Positions 1 to 4,443 of a DNA stretch of 6,352 nucleotides are shown here, one piece after another. The stretch is from Candidatus Hydrothermota bacterium (GTDB lineage Bacteria; Hydrothermota; Hydrothermia; B15-G9). A program made the position numbers and the translations under genes. The notes under the pieces are model-generated. The model saw only the letters and a program-made list of their open reading frames with translations. It was not told the origin of the DNA and did not search any database. Numbering within the stretch: the first letter of the stretch is position 1; each line of letters begins with the position of its first letter. Location of the stretch: positions 1 to 6,352 of the forward strand of contig QNDP01000087.1 of assembly GCA_003645975.1 (NCBI GenBank), read 5' to 3'.

Positions 1-457
1 ACATCGACTTGGACTCGCCGTAAGTTCATCAAATTACTCGAAATATGCGGTCAACCCGAACACGGACGAACCAGTGAACTACTCACAGGATACCCTGATC
101 GCAATCAACACGGTCTATTTTGGACAGGAATACCCCTCGGTTTTGATCCTGCCGATCAGACGGACATCTGAGATTAAAGAAAACGGAGGGCTCAAACATC
201 CAAAGTCGATCCCACAATATGTCGTAACTGCGGACGATGTCCTGCGACTCCAATTGGGCGATGTCCCTCACAATTCGGCCGTGTCCATCGAAATCTTCGA
301 CTCATCCGGCAGAACCGTCGAAAGGACACAATCCCCTCGAGCCGAAGGAGACGGCGTCTTGAGGGTCAAACTGCCAAAAAATTGTGGAGTTTATTACATC
401 TATGTGAAGGCACCGAATTGGAGCAAAGTGGTAAAAGTCTTGAAATTAAGAGGTTAG
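1..457 (+). CDS. C-terminal end of a secreted CocE/NonD (PepX_C-type) hydrolase with a T9SS-like sorting module
   Basis: The reading frame is open from base 2 to the TAG at 455-457, giving 151 residues; the start lies outside the window. The GTG at 74 is inside the gene, not its start. Residues 1-53 match the last part of the PepX C-terminal domain of CocE/NonD acyl-hydrolases and X-Pro dipeptidyl-peptidases: an SSSN turn, then NPNT, then a NTVYFGQEYPS...LPI strand like the family's NTVYHD..HPS...LPV. The catalytic Ser-His-Asp domain would be upstream. Residues about 75-151 form an extra beta module with SIEIFDSSGR and GVYYIYV followed by a lysine-rich last strand, which resembles type A C-terminal sorting domains of type IX secretion cargo or the related FlgD-like Ig fold. 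I infer a secreted or surface-attached peptidase or esterase. The hydrolase family call is firm, the exact substrate is unknown, and the sorting role is likely but unproven. Confidence 0.8.
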   Translation, partial: HRLGLAVSSSNYSKYAVNPNTDEPVNYSQDTLIAINTVYFGQEYPSVLILPIRRTSEIKENGGLKHPKSIPQYVVTADDVLRLQLGDVPHNSAVSIEIFDSSGRTVERTQSPRAEGDGVLRVKLPKNCGVYYIYVKAPNWSKVVKVLKLRG

Positions 458-530
458 TTCGGACGGGATAAGCTTTACATTTATCTCAACCGTTGTCGGC
501 CGAAAGTGCCTAAATCTCATCCGGTCTGAA
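458..530. repeat. Imperfect inverted repeat between convergent genes
   Basis: The arm at 458-472 (TTCGGACGGGATAAG) and the arm at 516-530 (CTCATCCGGTCTGAA) can pair at 13 of 15 positions, counting one G-U pair, with a 43-base loop. The left arm starts directly after the stop of the hydrolase, and the right arm lies in the last codons of the nucleotidyltransferase on the other strand. An 8-base palindrome, TCGGCCGA, sits in the loop at 496-503. The position suggests a shared, bidirectional transcription end, but there is no T-tract after either arm and the loop is long, so a standard intrinsic terminator is not supported. Confidence 0.35.
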
Positions 531-1229
531 TATGTTCAACGCCTTCTGGAAGTCCTCCGGTGTATCAATATCGATCCACTTGATACCTCTGAATCTTATA
601 CCTTTTGCCTTCCGATCTTGGGCGGCCAGATGCATAGCTGTGTCCATCCTTGTGTCGCCCATTTCGGCACATCTCTCCAAATATTTGAAAAACGAAGGCT
701 TGGCCACAAACGCACCCATGTCCACACCGTCAAATTCAGACAAATCTTTGCCGTGTGCCACTATGTAATCGCCTTCGAGCTTTGTCTTGGACGCTTCCTT
801 GATGTCGATCCACTCACCAGGCGCAATATCTACGGCAAGACCTATATCAAATCCTTCGAGCCGATCGCCCGCAAGTTTATTGAAGACAATTGGGTCAAGG
901 ATATGGTCGCACATCACAATGAGGAACCGCTCTTCGTTCTCCAAGAGTTTCTTTGCGACGAGAACCGAATAACCGTTTTCCGTATCCGCCCAATTTTCGT
1001 TGACTGCAATCTCAAAATGAAAGCCAATCCTTCTCTGATTGTTTTTGAGCCAATCTTCGATCTTCTGCCCCTCAAACCCAACAGTTACAACAACATGCTT
1101 GAGCCCAGCCCTGACAATTCTGGTCAATGCGATCTCGATCAGGGGTTTACCCAAAAATTCGACCAAAGGTTTTGGCTCCCTTCGGCCTAAGCGCGTTCCA
1201 TCACCTGCGGCTAAGATCAAGACTTTCAT
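510..1229 (-). CDS. Sugar/polyol-phosphate nucleotidyltransferase, probably inositol-1-phosphate (or phosphocholine) cytidylyltransferase type
   Basis: A 239-residue, single-domain NTP transferase that should join an NTP to a phosphorylated alcohol or sugar with release of pyrophosphate, in the cytoplasm. The N-terminus has the signature LAAGDGTRLG (residues 6-15) followed by PKPL (19-22), which binds the nucleotide. MCDHI (106-110) gives the metal-binding Asp108. The ENGYSVL segment (84-90), the GVDMGAF segment (168-174) and the end WIDIDTPEDFQKA (218-230) resemble CTP:inositol-1-phosphate cytidylyltransferases and phosphocholine cytidylyltransferases more than the longer glucose-1-phosphate thymidylyltransferases. 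There is no fused CDP-alcohol phosphotransferase domain, unlike the bifunctional enzymes of some hyperthermophiles. I chose the ATG at 1229 because the LAAG strand begins there and AGAGGT lies 8 bases upstream. An open frame extends to 1355, but that part overlaps the exporter gene and does not look like family sequence. It follows the exporter by 58 bases, so the two probably share a transcript. The family is certain; the substrate is inferred. Confidence 0.85.
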   Translation of the reverse strand: MKVLILAAGDGTRLGRREPKPLVEFLGKPLIEIALTRIVRAGLKHVVVTVGFEGQKIEDWLKNNQRRIGFHFEIAVNENWADTENGYSVLVAKKLLENEERFLIVMCDHILDPIVFNKLAGDRLEGFDIGLAVDIAPGEWIDIKEASKTKLEGDYIVAHGKDLSEFDGVDMGAFVAKPSFFKYLERCAEMGDTRMDTAMHLAAQDRKAKGIRFRGIKWIDIDTPEDFQKALNIFRPDEI

Positions 1230-1237
1230 GATTTTCA

Positions 1238-1242
1238 ACCTC
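1238..1242 (-). promoter_or_regulatory. Ribosome binding site that decides the nucleotidyltransferase start
   Basis: Read on the minus strand this is GAGGT within AAAGAGGTT, 8 bases before the ATG at 1229-1227. It supports the short start and rejects the longer open frame that begins at 1355 inside the upstream gene. Confidence 0.7.
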
Positions 1243-1287
1243 TTTTTGCTGTTGCAAATGAGAGAATTTGAAGAAGCAAAACTGGTA

Positions 1288-3363
1288 TCAATTGGGCGAG
1301 CCGTTGTTCGCCGTAACGCCAAGTTGCAAAGTGTAAAGATAATAGTAAAATCCACGCTTAGCCATAAGATCTTGATGCCTACCTTCTTCGATTATCTTGC
1401 CGTTGTAAAGCACTATGATCCAATCAGCGTCCCGAATTGTCGATAGACGGTGCGCTATGACAATCGAAGTCCTTCCTTCGAGCAATTTTTTGACTGCCAA
1501 CTGGATAAGGTGCTCTGTCTCGGAATCCACGCTTGAGGTCGCCTCGTCCAGTATCAAAATTTTGGGTTTAAAAGCGACAGCACGGGCAAAAGAGAGCAAC
1601 TGCCTTTGTCCCATAGATATGTTCAATCCACGCTCGCCAAGCTCGGCGTCATATCCGTCTGGCAACCGCTCAATAAATTCGTGCGCATAGACATACTGGG
1701 CAGCCTGCCTAACTTGTTCGTCATCAATAGAGTCCTCACGCAATCGGATATTGTCCTTGATCTTGCCAGAGAAAATGAACACGTCTTGAAGCACCAAAGC
1801 CATCTGTCTCCGCAAAAACCTCAAATCCAGTTTTCGGATGTCAACCCCGTCGAGCAACACTTTGCCCTTCTGGATGTCATAAAATCTCAACAGGATGTTG
1901 ATAATCGATGTCTTGCCGGAGCCTGTCGGACCGACTATCGCAAAGACCTCACCCGGTTTGACATCGAAATTGATGCCTTTGAGCACCCATTCTTCATCGA
2001 CATAGGCGAACCAAACATCCTCAAACTTGACGCTTCCGACCACCTCTGGAAGCTTCTCACCTTCATAGTGTTCTTGCGGCTCATCCATAAGTTTGAAGAT
2101 CCTCTCGGCGGCCGCCATAGCGCCCTGCATGATGTTGAACTTGTCCGCAAGTTCGATTATCGGTCGGAAAAACATCTCGACATACGAAACGAAGGCAACC
2201 AGCGCACCGAACGAGAGTGCATGTCGAATAACCTGCCCACCGCCATACCAAAGCACAAGCGCCAATCCGATAGACCTCAAAAGCTCAACGCCGGGCCTGA
2301 AAGTCCCGAAGACATAGATCTGCTTTATTGTGGCCTTGAAATACCCCTTGTTGATCTCACTGAACCTGCGTTTCGTATAATCCTCCGCTCCCATAAGGTG
2401 GACGACCTCGATTCCGCTGAGATGTTCCTGCAAAAATGCGTTCAGTTTGGCCAACAAGCGTCTGATCTCACGGAAGACTTGGCGCACTTTGGCCTGAAAA
2501 ACCGCTGTCATCAACACTAAAATCGGGACAAGCGAAAGCACAACAAGTGAAAGCTTCAAATTCATCTTCATCATGATCGCAAAGATCGCAATGGCGAGCA
2601 GCAAGTCCCTGAAGAAATAGACCAAGACATTGGTATACATTTGGTTAATCGCAGCAACATCGTTGGTCGCACGGGTTACCAATCTGCCGACCGGATTTTT
2701 GTCGAAAAACGGCACAGGCAATCGCATCATGTGGGCAAAGATGTCCTTGCGCATGTCATACATGATCTTCTGACCTGCGGAGTTGAGCGCATAGGCCTGT
2801 GCAAAACTAAAGATGAAATTCAAGACGAGCAGGAGCAGGTAAATGCCCGTCATCTTTATGACGCCGTTCCAATCCTTTGCCCGAAGTGTGCGCCGCTCGG
2901 ACGGCGAAAGCAGTTTGACCTTCGATACAGGCATAATGAAGCCGATGCCTTCGACCCGCTCAAACATCTTAGGATGGCGTTTGACGACGCTTTCGATGGC
3001 CGCAGAATCCCTGACAACGATGTATTTTTCTGGTGAGACCGTGAGTTTCATCTTTTCGACTTTAATCTTTTGGCCACGAGGCAGTTCCGAGAGGTTAACG
3101 AGCATCGTGTCGCCCGAAATTCTATATCCTTTGATTTCAACACCTTCGGGCACAATAATCTTGACATATTGGGGCACTATGTAGCGGTCGATAGCGGTCT
3201 TCATGATGTAGGGTAAAATGACCTGAAATGCGGTCGCTGCAAGGAGAAGCACGCCTGCGACAGCAAAAATGACTGCATAAGGACGCGCATAGCGCATCAA
3301 TCGCGCCATCAGCGCAGAATCGTAAATCTTGCCTTTATCTTCGGAAATGTGAAATCTATACAT
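1288..3363 (-). CDS. ABC exporter, fused membrane and ATPase domains (MsbA/multidrug type) with a large periplasmic insertion
   Basis: A 691-residue half-transporter of the type IV ABC exporter fold, which moves lipids, drugs or peptides out across the inner membrane as a dimer. Membrane helix 1 is at about residues 32-56 and helix 2 at about 169-192; the remaining helices lie up to about residue 395. The ATPase domain is complete: Walker A GPTGSGKT (478-485), Q-loop Gln526, signature NISMGQRQ (581-588, in place of LSGGQ), Walker B ILILDE with catalytic Glu607, D-loop SSVD (610-613), and switch His638. About 105 residues (62-166) lie between helices 1 and 2, where ordinary exporters have a short loop, so the protein is longer than the usual 580-600 residues. 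The N-terminal GKIYD...LMRYARPY pattern resembles subunits that work in heterodimers, but no partner gene is adjacent, so it is either a homodimer or its partner lies elsewhere. The ATG at 3363 has no clear Shine-Dalgarno sequence. The substrate cannot be read from the sequence. Confidence 0.93.
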   Translation of the reverse strand: MYRFHISEDKGKIYDSALMARLMRYARPYAVIFAVAGVLLLAATAFQVILPYIMKTAIDRYIVPQYVKIIVPEGVEIKGYRISGDTMLVNLSELPRGQKIKVEKMKLTVSPEKYIVVRDSAAIESVVKRHPKMFERVEGIGFIMPVSKVKLLSPSERRTLRAKDWNGVIKMTGIYLLLLVLNFIFSFAQAYALNSAGQKIMYDMRKDIFAHMMRLPVPFFDKNPVGRLVTRATNDVAAINQMYTNVLVYFFRDLLLAIAIFAIMMKMNLKLSLVVLSLVPILVLMTAVFQAKVRQVFREIRRLLAKLNAFLQEHLSGIEVVHLMGAEDYTKRRFSEINKGYFKATIKQIYVFGTFRPGVELLRSIGLALVLWYGGGQVIRHALSFGALVAFVSYVEMFFRPIIELADKFNIMQGAMAAAERIFKLMDEPQEHYEGEKLPEVVGSVKFEDVWFAYVDEEWVLKGINFDVKPGEVFAIVGPTGSGKTSIINILLRFYDIQKGKVLLDGVDIRKLDLRFLRRQMALVLQDVFIFSGKIKDNIRLREDSIDDEQVRQAAQYVYAHEFIERLPDGYDAELGERGLNISMGQRQLLSFARAVAFKPKILILDEATSSVDSETEHLIQLAVKKLLEGRTSIVIAHRLSTIRDADWIIVLYNGKIIEEGRHQDLMAKRGFYYYLYTLQLGVTANNGSPN

Positions 3364-3373
3364 GAGGCTCTGA

Positions 3374-3403
3374 ATTTTAAATCTTTTGAAGGGGCAAGGC
3401 CAA
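3374..3403 (-). promoter_or_regulatory. Candidate promoter for the exporter operon, placed for a near-leaderless mRNA
   Basis: On the minus strand, TAAAAT (3379-3374, 5 of 6 to TATAAT) lies 18 bases after TTGGCC (3403-3398, 4 of 6 to TTGACA). Only 10 bases separate the -10-like box from the exporter ATG, so the transcript would start within a few bases of the start codon. This agrees with the absence of a Shine-Dalgarno sequence there. The boxes are weak and found by eye. Confidence 0.3.
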
Positions 3404-3408
3404 ACAGC

Positions 3409-3415
3409 AGGAGGT
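3409..3415 (+). promoter_or_regulatory. Strong Shine-Dalgarno sequence for the methyltransferase
   Basis: AGGAGGT, a full match to the 16S rRNA anti-Shine-Dalgarno core, ends 4 bases before the ATG at 3420. It fixes this start over the in-frame ATG at 3435. Confidence 0.75.
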
Positions 3416-3419
3416 CCTC

Positions 3420-4052
3420 ATGAATGTGTGGGATATGGTGTTCAAAAATGGAAACTATTTATTTACCGAACCTGAGTGGTGCGTTCGGCGGTTCGCCGAA
3501 CTGGCTAAGATCCGAAATCTCAACAGGATACTTGATCTTGGGTGCGGCGCCGGACGCCATGTGGTGTTCCTTGCAAAACATGGATTTGAAACGCATGGAC
3601 TCGACATCTCGATCGAAGCCCTCAAAATCTGCCAGTCCCGACTGAAAAATGAGGGGATTGAACCTTTGCTCGTGCAGGCGAACATGTCGGATTTACCATA
3701 TCCCAACGGATTTTTCGACGGCGTGATAGCAATCGCAGCGGTCTATCACTTAAAACTCGCAGAATTAAAGCAAACCATTGATGAAATTCACCGCATTTTG
3801 AAACCCGGTGGTCTCCTCCTCATAGAGTTCAAGTCGAAGCAAAGCCACAGCTACGGCTTTGGCGTCGAGATCGAAAAGGACACCTTTGTCCAAGTTGAGG
3901 GTGTGGAGACCGGAATTCCCCATCACTATTCCGACAGACCAGAAATCGAAACACTGATGTCGAAATTTAACATTTTTGAAATCAACCACTTGGAGCGAAT
4001 AAGTGAGGGCATTTATAGATCTTCAAAGTGGGAAGTGTGGGCAGAAAAGTGA
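3420..4052 (+). CDS. Class I SAM-dependent methyltransferase (Methyltransf_11/25 type)
   Basis: A 210-residue cytoplasmic protein with a complete Rossmann-type methyltransferase core. Motif I is DLGCGAGRH (residues 39-47), binding the methionine part of SAM. The acidic end of strand 2 is Asp62 in the HGLDIS segment (59-64), expected to hold the ribose. Motif II/III appears as NMSDLPYPNGFFDGV (88-102) and the post-motif as LKPGG (128-131 region) followed by the LLLIEF strand. The region near residues 167-173 (PHHYSDR), before a PEIETLM helix, resembles the substrate-side cap of small-molecule methyltransferases; nothing indicates an RNA- or DNA-binding extension. It is transcribed away from the exporter operon and has no co-directional neighbour close by, since the next gene starts about 390 bases later. 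The fold and SAM dependence are secure. The methyl acceptor is unknown. Confidence 0.9.
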   Translation: MNVWDMVFKNGNYLFTEPEWCVRRFAELAKIRNLNRILDLGCGAGRHVVFLAKHGFETHGLDISIEALKICQSRLKNEGIEPLLVQANMSDLPYPNGFFDGVIAIAAVYHLKLAELKQTIDEIHRILKPGGLLLIEFKSKQSHSYGFGVEIEKDTFVQVEGVETGIPHHYSDRPEIETLMSKFNIFEINHLERISEGIYRSSKWEVWAEK

Positions 4053-4081
4053 AACGCAGGAAAACAGAAACGCTCCAAAAT

Positions 4082-4106
4082 CCAAATTTGGCTGTCGGAC
4101 ACAGCC
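4082..4106 (+). other. Hairpin and palindrome downstream of the methyltransferase
   Basis: GGCTGT (4090-4095) pairs perfectly with ACAGCC (4101-4106) across a 5-base loop, CGGAC. The 5' arm overlaps a perfect 10-base palindrome, CCAAATTTGG (4082-4091). It begins 37 bases after the methyltransferase stop, a usual place for a transcript end or a 3' stabilising stem. The bases after the stem are TTACAAAAA, not a T-tract, so an intrinsic terminator is only weakly supported. Confidence 0.35.
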
Positions 4107-4321
4107 TTACAAAAATTCGACCTACAAATTGACATCGGATAACGGGCAAAACTTAAAGGTTCTTATCCCAAAGAGGGGTCAAAAAATATATCAGAACATA
4201 AATCAAAAGAACTTCTGAATCAAAACTCTAAGTTTCGCAGCCACACTGACTTTTATGCCCAAGATGCTTTATCCGAAAGCTTCGTGGATTACGGGTTGTC
4301 AAAGAAATTTTTGAATTTGAG

Positions 4322-4349
4322 TTGAAAATGCCATGAGTTTAAGTAAAAT
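4322..4349 (+). promoter_or_regulatory. Candidate sigma70-like promoter of the sensor gene
   Basis: TTGAAA (4322-4327, 5 of 6 to TTGACA) is followed after 16 bases by TAAAAT (4344-4349, 5 of 6 to TATAAT). Transcription would begin near 4356, leaving a leader of about 85-90 bases before the ATG at 4444. If the host uses a Bacteroidota-type sigma factor with a different -7 box, this match would mean less. AT-rich DNA gives such matches by chance fairly often. Confidence 0.35.
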
Positions 4350-4433
4350 TACCCGTTGCACACAAGTTATTTGAATGAAAAGTTGTCAGTTTAAAAGGGA
4401 GTCGTTAAATATAGCTAAAAAACAAGCTGAGAA

Positions 4434-4438
4434 GGGAG
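4434..4438 (+). promoter_or_regulatory. Ribosome binding site that decides the sensor start
   Basis: GGGAG inside AAGGGAGAG lies 5 bases before the ATG at 4444. An in-frame ATG at 4375 would add 23 residues, but it has no Shine-Dalgarno sequence and would place a charged stretch ahead of the signal-like hydrophobic segment. Confidence 0.65.
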
Positions 4439-4443
4439 AGATC

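Larger units (their letters stand above)
3361..3422. repeat. 7-bp inverted repeat spanning both divergent start codons
   Basis: CATGAGG at 3361-3367 and CCTCATG at 3416-3422 are exact reverse complements separated by 48 bases. Each arm contains the start codon of one of the two divergent genes. It may be chance, since each arm is partly set by the ATG, or it may be a binding site of a shared regulator. Confidence 0.3.
4053..4443. other. AT-rich intergenic region without a convincing gene
   Basis: About 390 bases separate the methyltransferase stop from the sensor start, much more than the other gaps in the window. The stretch is visibly richer in A and T than the flanking genes, with many short A and T runs. 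It holds a clean 6-bp hairpin at 4090-4106, a weaker bulged hairpin at 4271-4289 (ATCCGAA, AGC loop, TTC-GGAT), and a promoter candidate at 4322-4349. A short open frame running from inside the methyltransferase to 4218 has no ribosome site and no recognisable protein character. I did not recognise a known riboswitch; the conserved bases of the cyclic-di-GMP GEMM aptamers were looked for by eye and not found. Confidence 0.6.

Noticed and set aside
618..1190. A 190-codon open frame on the plus strand
   Set aside because: It is antisense to the nucleotidyltransferase, has no ribosome site, and its translation resembles no protein family.
1230..1355. N-terminal extension of the nucleotidyltransferase to an ATG at 1355
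   Set aside because: The 42 extra residues overlap the exporter's 3' end, do not look like the family, and the ATG at 1229 has its own Shine-Dalgarno sequence and starts exactly at the LAAG strand.
1606..2520. A 304-codon open frame on the plus strand
   Set aside because: It lies wholly opposite the ABC exporter, whose protein motifs are complete. Its translation shows no family character, so it is a shadow of the real gene.
4090..4106. Rho-independent terminator after the methyltransferase
   Set aside because: The stem is good but short, and is followed by TTACAAAAA instead of a T-tract, so I list it only as a hairpin.
4003..4218. A 71-codon open frame overlapping the methyltransferase end
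   Set aside because: It starts at a GTG inside the methyltransferase in another frame, lacks a ribosome site, and has low-complexity Lys/Asn/Gln content typical of AT-rich non-coding DNA.
4230..4443. Possible cyclic-di-GMP riboswitch upstream of the HD-GYP gene
   Set aside because: The gene context made this worth checking, but I found no GEMM-type conserved core or tetraloop-receptor pair by eye. A covariance-model search would be decisive.
4375..4443. Alternative sensor start at the in-frame ATG at 4375
   Set aside because: There is no Shine-Dalgarno sequence before it, and the added 23 residues are charged and would precede the signal-like segment; the ATG at 4444 has GGGAG at good spacing.
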